Assembly: GCA_016703105.1 (NCBI GenBank) | Contig: JADJCS010000020.1 | Location: forward strand, 310,001-374,000 | Origin: Flavobacteriales bacterium | GTDB taxonomy: Bacteria; Bacteroidota; Bacteroidia; Flavobacteriales_F; PHOS-HE28 | Length of the DNA stretch: 64,000 bases | Direction: 5' to 3' | Part shown: positions 44,031 to 54,686 of the stretch, piece after piece | How positions within the stretch are numbered: position 1 is the first letter of the stretch | How the letters are laid out: each line of letters starts with the position of its first letter | Notes under the pieces: generated by a model | The model's input: only the letters and a program-made list of their open reading frames with translations | Database searches by the model: none | What the model was told of the DNA's origin: nothing | Position numbers and translations under genes: made by a program

Positions 44031-44396
44031 ATGGCCAAGCGCACGGTACAGCAAGGCGCGGTGCAGGAACGCGATTTCTTCGCGGACGTGATGGACGTGG
44101 TGCGGAAAGTGCCGAAGGGCCGCGTGACCAGCTACGGTGCCATCGCGCGCTACATCGGTGCGGCGCGCAGTGCGCGACTGGTGGGCTACTGCATGAACAA
44201 CGCGCATGTGGTGAAGCCGTCCGTGCCCGCCCATCGCGTAGTGAACAGCGCCGGCCTGCTCACAGGCAAGCATCACTTCGCCACGCCCACCCGCATGGCC
44301 GATCTCCTGAAGAAGGAAGGCGTACAGGTGAAGAAGGACCAGGTGGTCGACTTCAAGAAGAAGTTCTGGGATCCGATGGTGGAGTTGGGGCTGTGA
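44031..44396 (+). CDS. Alkyltransferase-like protein (MGMT family without the catalytic Cys)
   Basis: A 121-residue protein with the DNA-binding helix-turn-helix fold of O6-alkylguanine methyltransferases ('FFADVMDVVRKVPKGRVTSYGAIARYIG', readable as FFADVMDVVRKVPKGRVTSY then GAIARYIG). The active-site motif PCHRV reads PAHRV at 66-70, so the methyl-accepting Cys is Ala67. The arginine finger region 'SARLVGYCMNNAH' is present. This is the pattern of ATL proteins, which bind alkylated guanine and hand the lesion to nucleotide excision repair instead of reversing it. The length fits ATL rather than full MGMT. The upstream side is the G-rich artefact, so promoter and context are unknown. Confidence 0.88.
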   Translation: MAKRTVQQGAVQERDFFADVMDVVRKVPKGRVTSYGAIARYIGAARSARLVGYCMNNAHVVKPSVPAHRVVNSAGLLTGKHHFATPTRMADLLKKEGVQVKKDQVVDFKKKFWDPMVELGL

Positions 44397-44502
44397 TCAC
44401 GTTTTATGGGGATCTGTGCGAGCTTATTGGCTAAAAGCCGCCGGGGGTGCATCGAAACTTCTTCGTGACGGTCTATCTTTCAGCGGCCAGATCTTCTTCA
44501 TC

Positions 44503-44955
44503 ATGGAAGCGCGGATCACATTCACCAACGAACAGGCGCAGGTAGAGGTATACCCGCAGCAGCAATTGGTCCGCCTCATTTGGAAGGGCCATGCGGCCGG
44601 TGAGAATTACCGCGCACCTTCGCTCGCCGTGCTCAGCGCGGTGAAGGACCACCGTTTGAAGTACTTCCTCAGCGATGCCCGCCAGATGGGCCCCATCCTG
44701 TTCGCGGACCGTTCCTGGAGCGAGAAGGAGGTGATCCCATCGCTCATCCAGGCTGGTCTGCTGCGCATCGCCATAGTAAGCAGCACGGATGGGCTGAACG
44801 TCATGGCCGTGGATAACATGGTGAACACCATCCCTATGGGCACCGCGACCGTCGGCTTCTTCGACGACCCCTCCATCGCGCAGCTCTGGTTGCTGAAGGA
44901 TGCCGGAGCGGAGGTGCCGATCCCGGGGAACGGCAGCGCGGAGCGAGGGGGCTGA
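44503..44955 (+). CDS. Conserved protein of unknown function, possibly STAS/SpoIIAA-like
   Basis: A 150-residue soluble protein. The layout, a beta hairpin ('VEVYPQQQLVRLIWKGHAAG') followed by alternating strands and helices ('RLKYFLSDARQMGPIL', 'LRIAIVSSTDGLNVMAVDNMV'), resembles the small alpha/beta proteins of Bacteroidota that look like SpoIIAA/STAS folds, but no diagnostic motif was found. The ATG at 44503 was chosen over one at 44416 because a TATCTTTC box lies upstream at about 44474 and the extra leader is not protein-like. The gene stands alone between the ATL gene and mrp. Confidence 0.65.
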   Translation: MEARITFTNEQAQVEVYPQQQLVRLIWKGHAAGENYRAPSLAVLSAVKDHRLKYFLSDARQMGPILFADRSWSEKEVIPSLIQAGLLRIAIVSSTDGLNVMAVDNMVNTIPMGTATVGFFDDPSIAQLWLLKDAGAEVPIPGNGSAERGG

Positions 44956-45026
44956 GAAACGTCTGTCCATCCGCATGCGTTCTTTTCGGACAAGCATGCG
45001 AATGGGACCGACACCGTTCCTGGGCC

Positions 45027-45034
45027 TACTTTCG
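45027..45034 (+). promoter_or_regulatory. Possible -7 box (TACTTTCG) for mrp
   Basis: A seven-of-eight match to TAnnTTTG, 14 bases before the mrp ATG. Confidence 0.4.
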
Positions 45035-45048
45035 CGTCCCCTTCAACC

Positions 45049-46146
45049 ATGCCCATCACCCAGGAAGCCATCCACGCCGCGCTTTCGCGCATCATCGAGC
45101 CCGATCTGAAGAAGGACATCGTCGCGCTCGACCTCGTGCGCGAAGTCGTGATCGATGAGAACACCGTACATGTGCATGTAGAGGTGAGCAATCCTGCCAT
45201 GCACAGCCGCAAGCGCATGGAGGAGGCCGTGGTCTTCAACCTGCAACAGGCCCTGGGCAAGGAGGTGAAGGTGGTGGTGAACGTGACTCCGCTGAGCGGT
45301 GAGCGCGGCACCCTGCGCAAAGTGCTGCCGCATGTGAAGCATATCGTGGCCGTGGCCAGTGGCAAGGGCGGAGTGGGCAAGAGCACGGTGACGGCCAATC
45401 TGGCTGCCGGTCTCGCCCAGCGCGGCTGGAAGGTAGGCCTGGTGGACGCCGACATCCACGGCCCCAGCATGCCGCTGATGTTCGATGTGGTGCATGAGCG
45501 GCCTCGAACCCGCGATGTGGATGGCAAGGCGATGATCGTGCCGGTGGAGAGCCATGGCGTCAAATTGCTCAGCATCGGTTTCTTCGCCGCGCAGGACCAG
45601 GCCATCGTATGGCGCGGGCCCATGGCCAGCAAGGCGCTCGAACAGCTCTTCAAGGACGCGGATTGGGGCGAGTTAGATCTGCTGCTCGTGGATCTTCCGC
45701 CCGGCACCGGCGATATCCACCTCTCCCTGGTGCAGGCCGTGCCGCTCACTGGAGCCATCATCGTGAGCACGCCGCAACCTGTGGCACTCGCCGATGCGCG
45801 CAAGGGCGTCGGCATGTTCCGCCTGCCCAGTGTGAACGTGCCTGTGTTGGGCATCGTGGAGAACATGGCCTGGTTCACGCCCGAGGAACTGCCGGAGAAC
45901 AAGTACTACATCTTCGGCAAAGGCGGTGCGCGCGCGCTGGCGGAAGAACTGCAAGTGCCTTTCCTGGGAGAAGTACCGCTGGTGCAGAGCATCCGCGAAG
46001 CGGGCGATGTAGGTCGCCCCGCCGTGTTGCAAGGAAATACGCCTTCGGCCAAGGCTTTCAACGACCTTTGCACCGCATTGCAGCAGCGCCTCACCCAACC
46101 GATCCTGCCTTTGGCAGCGAAACCCGAGGCCAGCGCTAGTGCCTGA
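45049..46146 (+). CDS. Mrp/ApbC-type Fe-S cluster carrier ATPase
   Basis: A 365-residue P-loop ATPase that carries or assembles Fe-S clusters. Residues 1-85 form a MIP18/DUF59 domain. The deviant Walker A 'GKGGVGKST' is at 105-113, followed by 'VGLVDADIHGPSMPLMF', 'LLLVDLPPGTGDIHLSL' and 'STPQPVALADARKGVGMF'. The C-terminal CxxC that bridges the cluster in E. coli ApbC is not visible at 'NMAWFTPEELPENKYYIFG'. That substitution looks normal for Bacteroidota Mrp proteins but is worth noting. A NifU C-terminal-like protein follows directly, in line with an Fe-S assembly function, and the next operon (korAB) encodes Fe-S-dependent enzymes. Confidence 0.93.
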   Translation: MPITQEAIHAALSRIIEPDLKKDIVALDLVREVVIDENTVHVHVEVSNPAMHSRKRMEEAVVFNLQQALGKEVKVVVNVTPLSGERGTLRKVLPHVKHIVAVASGKGGVGKSTVTANLAAGLAQRGWKVGLVDADIHGPSMPLMFDVVHERPRTRDVDGKAMIVPVESHGVKLLSIGFFAAQDQAIVWRGPMASKALEQLFKDADWGELDLLLVDLPPGTGDIHLSLVQAVPLTGAIIVSTPQPVALADARKGVGMFRLPSVNVPVLGIVENMAWFTPEELPENKYYIFGKGGARALAEELQVPFLGEVPLVQSIREAGDVGRPAVLQGNTPSAKAFNDLCTALQQRLTQPILPLAAKPEASASA

Positions 46147-46150
46147 AAGC

Positions 46151-46414
46151 ATGCCACGCCGCGAGCACCACGCCACTGAGGAACGCATCCGTGCGGCCCT
46201 GACCGAACTGCGGCCCTTCCTGGAGGCCGATGGCGGCGATATCACCCTGGAAGAGGTGACCGAGGAAGGTGTCGCCCGCGTCCGGCTCCACGGTGCATGC
46301 CGCAGTTGCAGCATGATCCCCATGACCATGAAGGCGGGAGTGGAGGAGGCCATCAAGCGTGTGGCACCCTCGATCGTGCGGGTGGAGGCGGTGAACATCG
46401 GGGTGGTGGCCTAA
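46151..46414 (+). CDS. NifU C-terminal-domain Fe-S scaffold protein
   Basis: An 87-residue NifU/Nfu-type domain: 'RIRAALTELRPFLEADGGDITL' (blocks RAALTELRPFLEADGGD), 'GVARVRLHGACRSCSMIPMTM' with the cluster-binding Cys50 and Cys53 (C-x-x-C), and 'GVEEAIKRVAPSI'. Such proteins hold a transient 4Fe-4S cluster for delivery. The gene starts five bases after the mrp stop, so the two are co-transcribed. The ATG at 46151 was chosen over a GTG at 46139 that overlaps mrp; the GTG start would add only four residues. Confidence 0.92.
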   Translation: MPRREHHATEERIRAALTELRPFLEADGGDITLEEVTEEGVARVRLHGACRSCSMIPMTMKAGVEEAIKRVAPSIVRVEAVNIGVVA

Positions 46415-46461
46415 GGCGCTCCGCAGAACGTTCCGCATTCATAGCGCGGCACTCGGCCTGC

Positions 46462-46469
46462 TACCTTCG
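46462..46469 (+). promoter_or_regulatory. Possible -7 box (TACCTTCG) for korAB
   Basis: A seven-of-eight match to TAnnTTTG, 12 bases before the korA ATG, in the 67-base gap after the NifU-like gene. Confidence 0.4.
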
Positions 46470-46481
46470 CATCCTATTTCA

Positions 46482-48385
<1,904 letters not shown>

Positions 48386-48389
<4 letters not shown>

Positions 48390-49420
48390 GCACGGTGAAC
48401 GGCACGATCACGACCCCGGAGAAGATCGACTTCTCTTCGGATCAGGAGATCCGATGGTGCCCGGGCTGCGGCGACTACAGCATCCTGAAGCAAGTGCAGA
48501 CGCTGCTCGAACAGAGCGGCAGGAGGAAAGAGGACGTGGTCTTCATCAGTGGTATCGGCTGCTCCTCGCGCTTCCCCTACTACCTCGATACCTATGGTCT
48601 TCACGGCATCCATGGCCGCGCACCCGCGATCGTCAGTGGCCTGCGCAGCGTGCGCCCCGAGTTGAGCGTATGGATGATCACCGGCGATGGGGACGCATTG
48701 AGCATCGGCGGCAACCACATCATCCACCTGCTGCGCCGCAACGTGGACGTGAACGTGCTGCTCTTCAACAACGAGATCTACGGTCTCACGAAAGGACAGT
48801 ACTCGCCGACCAGTCCCGAAGGTGCGGTGACGCGCAGCACGCCGATGGGCAGCACGGACCATCCGTTCAATCCGCTCGCACTGGTGAAAGGTGCGGATGG
48901 AACATTCATCGCCCGTAGCATGGACCGCGACCCGAAGCACATGCGGGAGGTGCTCGCCCGCGCCGATGCGCATCGTGGCACCAGCTTGATCGAGATCTAC
49001 CAGAACTGCAACGTCTTCAACGACGGAGCTTTCGAGATCCTCACCGAGAAGGCGACGAAGCCGCTGCACACCCTGTTCGTGGAGCATGGCAAGCCGCTCA
49101 CTTTCGCCAACGGCACGCGCGGCATCAAGCTGAACGGCATGACACCCGTGATCGTGGACACCTACGCCGGTGGCACCAGCCTCGATGATCTCTGGATCCA
49201 CGATGAACGGGACCCTTACAAAGCGAGCATCCTTGTGCGACTCTTCGACGACCCACGCTTGGAAGGTGCGATGCCCCGGCCCTTCGGTGTGTTCTACGTG
49301 AATGATCGTCCCACGCACGAAGCGAAGCTTACCGCGCAGGTGGCGCTGGCGAAAGAGCGGAAGGGCGTTGGTGATCTTGACGCGCTGCTCAAGGGCCAGC
49401 ATACGTGGACGATCGGGTGA
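48386..49420 (+). CDS. korB: 2-oxoglutarate (2-oxoacid):ferredoxin oxidoreductase, beta subunit
   Basis: A 344-residue thiamine-pyrophosphate subunit. It has 'RWCPGCGDYSIL' (cluster/TPP region, Cys25 and Cys28), 'FISGIGCSSRFPYYLDTYG', 'HGIHGRAPAIVSGL', the TPP-Mg motif 'ITGDGDALSIGGNHIIHLL' and 'LFNNEIYGLTKGQYSPTS'. With KorA it forms the oxidative decarboxylase that links the TCA cycle to ferredoxin. Both subunits look complete. The gene is convergent with the unknown gene ending at 49429, eight bases away. Confidence 0.94.
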
Positions 49421-49428
49421 TCGAACCG

Positions 49429-49911
49429 CTAGACCAAGGCTGGTGTACCTGGTCGCACACCGCTTTTTGCCTGTGTGGTCGGTGACATTCCCGCCGTTGC
49501 AGGACCTGGGAGCAGATGTGCAAGACCGGCCACATGGAGAGCCGAACGAAGTTGGAACGGATCGTTCTGTACTATCGGCCGGAAGGACCCACGCGGTCCA
49601 CCATGTGCCACGGAGATCATGGGCTGAAGTCCGATCATGTGCAGGTCCTTCACAGCCGTGTAGGCGAGTTCGATGATCTCATGGTCGGGTGGGGCGGCTC
49701 GGAAGAACCATCGAGCCGCCTTGCTGCATGTACAGAGAACAGTATGCTCATCGGCGGCCAGTTTGTCGAAACGCAAGCGGATACCATGGCGCCGCCGCAG
49801 CCACTTTTCCTGCTCGTGCAAATGGCGGACGAAGTCCACCGGCACGGATGTGCCTACCGTCGGTTGACGCTTCTTCACTTCGACCGTGCCGTTCATTCCT
49901 TCCCGTTCCAT
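49429..49911 (-). CDS. Hypothetical protein
   Basis: A 160-residue reading frame from the ATG at 49911 (or 49896). The central part has a natural composition ('VDFVRHLHEQEKWLRRRHGI', 'ADEHTVLCTCSKAARWFFR', 'HEIIELAYTAVKDLHMIGLQP'), while the last 35 residues are less convincing. No signal, membrane segment or known family was recognised. It lies downstream of the membrane-protein gene at 49983 on the same strand. It could be a real orphan gene; the long antisense frames that cross it were judged less protein-like. Confidence 0.5.
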   Translation of the reverse strand: MEREGMNGTVEVKKRQPTVGTSVPVDFVRHLHEQEKWLRRRHGIRLRFDKLAADEHTVLCTCSKAARWFFRAAPPDHEIIELAYTAVKDLHMIGLQPMISVAHGGPRGSFRPIVQNDPFQLRSALHVAGLAHLLPGPATAGMSPTTQAKSGVRPGTPALV

Positions 49912-49982
49912 TCGTCGTTCCTTGCTCAGATCGTGGGCCACGGGCGGGCGGGCCCTCGTATTGTTCGTAAGTGCTGCCCGGA

Positions 49983-50402
49983 TCAATGATGCGCAGGTGG
50001 ACCCATGGCCAGCCATTCCAAGTAGTGGTCCACCAACCGAAGCACCCCGAACACCACGAACAGCATTTGTAGCAGTACTTCCACGGTCCACAGATCCTCC
50101 TGCGCGCGGACCAGGGAGGCGTCGACCGCTACCAGGCTTCCGCTCACGGCCTCCAGGTCCGCGCGGGAACGCAAAGTGCGCGCGTGTCCCTGCGCCCGGC
50201 TCTCCTGCTTCTTGGCCCGCAGCCAGGCAATGGCGAAAAGCACGAACCAAAGGCTCACCGCAACGCGGTCGAACTCCCGCACGAAAGCACCCGACGAGCG
50301 ATCGGTGCTGAGGAAGAAGGTCAACAGCGCGACCAGTGGTGGCCCGGCGATCACGGAGACGAACGCCCAGGGGCGCCAGCCTCTTCGTTGCTTGTTGCTC
50401 AT
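49983..50402 (-). CDS. Small membrane protein of unknown function
   Basis: A 139-residue protein with three probable membrane helices ('WAFVSVIAGPPLVALLTFFL', 'VAVSLWFVLFAIAWL', 'VEVLLQMLFVVFGVLRLVD') and a charged helical cytoplasmic stretch between the last two ('LRAKKQESRAQGHARTLRS'). The start MSNKQRRGW at 50402 was preferred. The frame is open upstream to an ATG at 50588 that overlaps the stop of the next small frame as ATGA, which would add a Cys-rich leader. No family was recognised. Confidence 0.6.
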   Translation of the reverse strand: MSNKQRRGWRPWAFVSVIAGPPLVALLTFFLSTDRSSGAFVREFDRVAVSLWFVLFAIAWLRAKKQESRAQGHARTLRSRADLEAVSGSLVAVDASLVRAQEDLWTVEVLLQMLFVVFGVLRLVDHYLEWLAMGPPAHH

Positions 50403-50584
50403 GCGATCGGAGTGGAAGAGAGGAAGCTCCTTGCAACACGCGCACCTCGTTCCGTCCGAACGGTTGTCGAAGCAGGACTTATCCGGCGCTGCCGGTGATA
50501 GGGTCAGGGCCAAACGTTGGCCACCGCATGCGCCATACACTTTGCCACAGGGGAAGGAACGGAGCGGATCGGGGAGGGACTTCC

Positions 50585-50797
50585 TCATGCCTCCCCCTGC
50601 CTCCCCTGACACCATCGGCACAAAGACGCGCCAGGAGCCGGTGCGGCCGCGCCTGCCAGCTCGCACCTGGGGCCCGGCGGCTTGGCGAACACTCGTTCGC
50701 ACATGGAGAAGCGGATCTGGTGGAAGCTGCCCGCACCACCGCGAAGGAGGATAGCTCCAACAGCGGCAAGCACGAGGATGCCAAGTAAGGTTGTCAC
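50585..50797 (-). CDS. Possible small membrane protein
   Basis: A 70-residue frame starting at GTG 50797 with a convincing hydrophobic N-terminus ('MTTLLGILVLAAVGAILL'), then a Cys-containing basic tail. Its GTG overlaps the stop of a 31-codon frame (50889-50794), and its own stop overlaps an ATG in frame with the membrane protein at 49983, a chain of GTGA/ATGA junctions. Coding evidence is weak because of the short length, so it could also be chance. Confidence 0.3.
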   Translation of the reverse strand: MTTLLGILVLAAVGAILLRGGAGSFHQIRFSMCERVFAKPPGPRCELAGAAAPAPGASLCRWCQGRQGEA

Positions 50798-50984
50798 GCC
50801 ACGTCAGGTAGTTCCCGCAGGTGATATATGACCACCTGTGGGCCGTGCGCGATCGCATCGGTGCGCAACGTGTCGATATCGATGCGCACAAGAACAGGCC
50901 TGCTGCGCCTCCGGTGAAGGAGGGGACCCGATGCTCATGGGCGATGAGCCCGTTGGACCATTGCCCCGTGGTGTTCCGGTAGCA

Positions 50985-52145
50985 CTAGTTCGGCGCGGCG
51001 TCGGCCGAACTCGACCCTTTCAACGAGAGCATCAACCAGAGCGCACCGAGCATTGCCGCCGCCACGGAGGACAGGAGGATCGCCGTTTTGGCTTGCACGA
51101 TCATGCCTTCCTCATCGAAGGCCAGCAAGGTGATGAAGATGCTCATGGTGAATCCGATACCCGCCAAAAACCCCACGCCGATCAGGTCCCGGAAGCGGGT
51201 GCCCTCCGGCAAAGCGCACCAACCCAAAGCGATCGCACCTCCGCTGAAGAGCGCGATACCCAGTGGCTTCCCCACCACCAACCCGAAGAAGATGCCCAAG
51301 CTGCCAACGGATGAGAGTGCGGATAACGAGTTCGGCGCCAACAGAACGCAGGTGTTCGCCAAAGCGAAGAGCGGCATGATGACGAAGGCCACTGGCTTGT
51401 GCAATCCGTGCTGCAGCCCGAACGAGGGACTTCGTTCGCCGCCATCGCCGAAAGGGATCGCGAAGGCCAGCAATACACCCGAGATGGTGGCATGGACCCC
51501 CGAGCGCATCATTAGGTACCACAGCACTACCCCGAGCGGCAGGTAGATGGCCAGTCGCATCACTTTCAACCGGTTCAACAGGCCCAACACGCCGAAGAGC
51601 CCCATGGCGCCACCGAGAAAGGCCCAGTTCAGGTCGTGCGAGTAGAAGATGGCGATGGTTAGGATCGCCCCAAGGTCGTCCATCACGGCGAGGGCGGTGA
51701 GGAAGATCTTCAACGCCAGTGGCACACGATCCCCTAGCAAGGCTAGCACACCGATGGCGAAGGCGATGTCCGTGGCCATGGGAATGCCCGCACCGTCCGC
51801 TGTTGGTGTGCCATGGTTCAGCAGCGCATATATGCCAGCGGGCACGAGCATTCCACCCACCGCGGCCAAGGCAGGCAGCATCGCCTGCTTGGGTCCGCTC
51901 AGTTCGCCGATGTAGAGCTCGCGTTCCAGTTCCAGGCCCACCATCAGAAAGAACACCGTCATCAAGCCATCGTTGATCCAGAACTCCAGGGGCCGCCCGC
52001 CGAGGTCCGTGTGCCAGATATCCACATAGTGCGCACCCCACGCGGAGTTGGTGAGCAAGAGCGAAACCGCCGCGCACAGCACCAGGAGCAGGCCACCGAC
52101 CTTCTCGCTGGAAAAGAGGTCCTGGAAGAGTTGGGTGGCGCGCAT
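50985..52145 (-). CDS. nhaA: Na+/H+ antiporter NhaA
   Basis: A 386-residue inner-membrane antiporter that exports sodium in exchange for protons. About 11-12 helices are visible. Family signatures are 'GLMTVFFLMVGLELERE', 'ATDIAFAIGVLALLG' and the ion-binding Asp pair in 'LAVMDDLGAILTIAIFY'. A further conserved segment is 'FLAGIGFTMSIFITLLAF'. The ATG at 52145 was chosen over 52187 because the first 14 residues of the longer form are not family-like. It ends with a Ser/Ala-rich tail. Confidence 0.93.
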   Translation of the reverse strand: MRATQLFQDLFSSEKVGGLLLVLCAAVSLLLTNSAWGAHYVDIWHTDLGGRPLEFWINDGLMTVFFLMVGLELERELYIGELSGPKQAMLPALAAVGGMLVPAGIYALLNHGTPTADGAGIPMATDIAFAIGVLALLGDRVPLALKIFLTALAVMDDLGAILTIAIFYSHDLNWAFLGGAMGLFGVLGLLNRLKVMRLAIYLPLGVVLWYLMMRSGVHATISGVLLAFAIPFGDGGERSPSFGLQHGLHKPVAFVIMPLFALANTCVLLAPNSLSALSSVGSLGIFFGLVVGKPLGIALFSGGAIALGWCALPEGTRFRDLIGVGFLAGIGFTMSIFITLLAFDEEGMIVQAKTAILLSSVAAAMLGALWLMLSLKGSSSADAAPN

Positions 52146-52237
52146 GCTTGCGCGAACATAGCGCAGGCGCGCGCACGGTCCATGCACGGATCATTTCGCC
52201 GAGGGCGCGAAGTTCCCGTAGGGTCGGTGGGGAGTAA

Positions 52238-52398
52238 CACCGTTTCTCCGTACAGAGGCGTCCAAAGATGCGCCGGTATTTTTTCGCAGGGCGATCCGAG
52301 GAGGTCGTTGCGTAGCGGTGCCTGCGGGACGAACTGCTCGGAGAAGGCATGCGGAAAAAGAGCAAGCCGATCGGATGCCTCTGTACTGCGAAATGGTA
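52238..52398. repeat. Long imperfect palindrome (MITE-like), copy b
   Basis: The outer arms ACCGTTTCTCCGTACAGAGG and, on the other strand, ACCATTTCGCAGTACAGAGG are closely matched. The interior shares AGATGCGCCG, ATTTTTTCGCAGG, CGATCCGA, GGTCGTTGCGTAGC, TCGGAGAAG and CATGCGGAAAAA with the element at 24300-24486 in the same order. It lacks the CCCGAC/GTCGGG insert of that copy. It lies between nhaA and the end of tamL, both on the minus strand. Confidence 0.8.
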
Positions 52399-52424
52399 GA
52401 AGATCGCCTGTGATCGGTCCGGCC

Positions 52425-54686
52425 CTAGAAAGGGTAGCCGATCGCGATATTGAACACCACGTTTGCGAAGATCCTCGGGTTCAGATCATCGAAGACCCAA
52501 CGATCGTCGGCGGGCCGGGACGGTTCGCGCAGGGGCGTGGCCAGGTCCAGCCGCACCACGATCACTTCCGGGTCGAAGCGTAGACCAACGCCGGCACCCA
52601 CGGCCAGTTCGGACAGCGCATGCTCCCATTCAAAATTGCCGCCAGGACGCTGTGGATCGTCGTGTACCAACCAGATGTTGCCCGCATCGCCGAACACGGC
52701 TCCTTTGAAGAAACCGGCGATGGTGAAGCGGTATTCGATGTTCGCCTCGAAACGGATATCGCCGGTCTGATCGATGAGGAGCCCATTGCTCACATCGGGC
52801 GTATACGCCCCGGGCCCCACCGAGCGGGCGCGGAACGCACGAACGCTGTTCGTACCCCCCACGAAGAACTGCTTGACATAGGGCACCACGTCCGAGTTGC
52901 CATAGGGCAGTGCGATGCCGGCCAGCAAACGCGCCACGATGCGATCGCCATGCGTGCCCATGCGGCTGTTGTAGCGCAGTTCCGGGCGGAAGCGGACGAA
53001 CTGCGAGAAGCGGCGATCGAAGAGCAGGTCGCCCCCCTCCGGCCGGGGGCCGCCCAACCGGTAAATGCCGTTGAGCAAGTTGCCGCTCTCATCGAAGCCG
53101 ATGCTCGCGAGCAGGTAGCCCGATGCGCTGTTGCGCTGTCGCGTGGTGATGGTGTAGGTGTAGCCGAACCCCAGGATGAACTGTTCCTCGAAGCTCCGCT
53201 TCACGGCCTCGTTGGTATCCAGGAAGGCGGTGAACTCGTCGCTGCTGTAGTACAACGAATTGTAGCTCATGTCGAGCACGCGGGCATCATGCCATACGCG
53301 CGGGTTCTGGCGCCATACGTAACCGAAGGAGGTGTTGAAGGACTCCAGCCCATAGAGGCCCACACGCCGGAATAGACCGTAGCCGAGCTCAGCACGCGTG
53401 GTAGGTGCCGAACTGCTCACGGAGCGCAGCGACCGGAACGGCACGATCCGGGGGATCTTCAGCGCGAGCTTCACACCGATCTCGTACGCATTGGTCCCTT
53501 TGTTCGCCCCGGCCACCTGCGTCTCGAACCGCCCGTTCACATCGGCGGTGAAGGTTTCCGCCCCGCGGAAAAGGTCGCGGTCCTTGAATCCGACACGCAG
53601 CCCCGGGCCCGCGAAATTGTTGCTCTTACTGATGGCGTTCAGTTCGGAGAACAACGACCATCGTTTCTGCGGGACCAGGAGCACATCCGCGTGCAACACA
53701 CCGACCTGGAGCGTATCCTCCATGAAGTTCACTCGTACGCTTTTGAACACCCCGTAGCTGCTTAAGTATTGCGTGGTGTTGTCCGCCCGGCGGGCCGAAT
53801 AGAACTGCCCCGGACGCAGGGATACGCCGCGCACGATGGTGGAGGGTCGGTAGTTGTTCAGGTAGTTGATATAGATGGTGCTGTCCACCAGTACACTGTC
53901 GTTGGGCGGTAGCAGGTCATCGTGATCGCCATGCACGCGCACTTCGCCAAGGGTGTAACGCTGTCGCGCCTTCGGCTTCGTGGCGGATCTCACGCGCAAC
54001 CGGATGTCCATTTCGTGGTCACCCACGGAAGTGTCCGCCGCGAACACCAGGTCATCGTCCTTCATGTAGTACCATCCTGCATTGCGCAGCTGCGCTACCA
54101 CCCGGGAGCGTTCAGCGTCCAGCACGGTCAGGTCGTACAGTTGACCAGGATACAAGGGCGAGCGTTCGGCCGCGCCAGCGATGCGTGCGCTCAGGGTATC
54201 GGTACTATCCGCATAGGTGATCGTGCGGAGCCGGTGGGGTGTGCGCGCGGTTATGAAGAACACCACCCGCGCTCTGCGACCAGAGGTCTTCTCCTCATAA
54301 CGGCTGCTGGCCGCGAAGTAGCCATGGTTGTTCATGCGGTTCTCGAAGGCCGCGTTGATGTCCTTGAGGGGAACATCGGCGATGTAGACCGGTGCGGACC
54401 CGATCTTGTTCTTCAGCAGATTGCGCAGGCCTTTGGGTTTACGCGGTTCCTTGATGGCGTTGTGCAAGGCGACCGTGGGCCGCAGCCCCAGGATGCTGTT
54501 GTTCGGCGCTGGTCGCACCACTTTCTCGAGTTCGTGGGTGATGCGTTTCCGATGCTCCACGGGTGCTTGTTCCCACTCCACATCGAAGCCCGCGAACAAG
54601 GGTCGTTCGGGGGTGGCGTGCTTCAGCCCGGTGCAGGAGACCAGGACGATCGCGGCGATCGCGGCAGGAAGCGTTGCGGCTCTCAT
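52425..54686 (-). CDS. tamL: TamL: TamA/BamA-type outer-membrane lipoprotein
   Basis: A 753-residue Omp85-superfamily protein. It starts with a lipoprotein signal ('AIAAIVLVSCTGLKH', Cys18), which marks the Bacteroidota TamL form in place of TamA. POTRA-like domains occupy about 60-330 ('VYIADVPLKDINAAFENRM', 'RQRYTLGEVRVHGDHDDLL', 'GVSLRPGQFYSARRADNTTQ'). The C-terminal 16-strand barrel carries the conserved loop motif 'YVKQFFVGGTNSVRAFRARS' and ends 'VFNIAIGYPF'. With TamB it moves lipids or proteins between membranes. The gene overlaps the tamB stop by four bases and lies directly downstream of it. Confidence 0.93.
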   Translation of the reverse strand: MRAATLPAAIAAIVLVSCTGLKHATPERPLFAGFDVEWEQAPVEHRKRITHELEKVVRPAPNNSILGLRPTVALHNAIKEPRKPKGLRNLLKNKIGSAPVYIADVPLKDINAAFENRMNNHGYFAASSRYEEKTSGRRARVVFFITARTPHRLRTITYADSTDTLSARIAGAAERSPLYPGQLYDLTVLDAERSRVVAQLRNAGWYYMKDDDLVFAADTSVGDHEMDIRLRVRSATKPKARQRYTLGEVRVHGDHDDLLPPNDSVLVDSTIYINYLNNYRPSTIVRGVSLRPGQFYSARRADNTTQYLSSYGVFKSVRVNFMEDTLQVGVLHADVLLVPQKRWSLFSELNAISKSNNFAGPGLRVGFKDRDLFRGAETFTADVNGRFETQVAGANKGTNAYEIGVKLALKIPRIVPFRSLRSVSSSAPTTRAELGYGLFRRVGLYGLESFNTSFGYVWRQNPRVWHDARVLDMSYNSLYYSSDEFTAFLDTNEAVKRSFEEQFILGFGYTYTITTRQRNSASGYLLASIGFDESGNLLNGIYRLGGPRPEGGDLLFDRRFSQFVRFRPELRYNSRMGTHGDRIVARLLAGIALPYGNSDVVPYVKQFFVGGTNSVRAFRARSVGPGAYTPDVSNGLLIDQTGDIRFEANIEYRFTIAGFFKGAVFGDAGNIWLVHDDPQRPGGNFEWEHALSELAVGAGVGLRFDPEVIVVRLDLATPLREPSRPADDRWVFDDLNPRIFANVVFNIAIGYPF

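Noticed and set aside
43292..44276. Pro-rich and Gly-rich frames spanning the G-saturated block
   Set aside because: They arise from homopolymer G/C and have no natural protein composition; the block itself is suspect.
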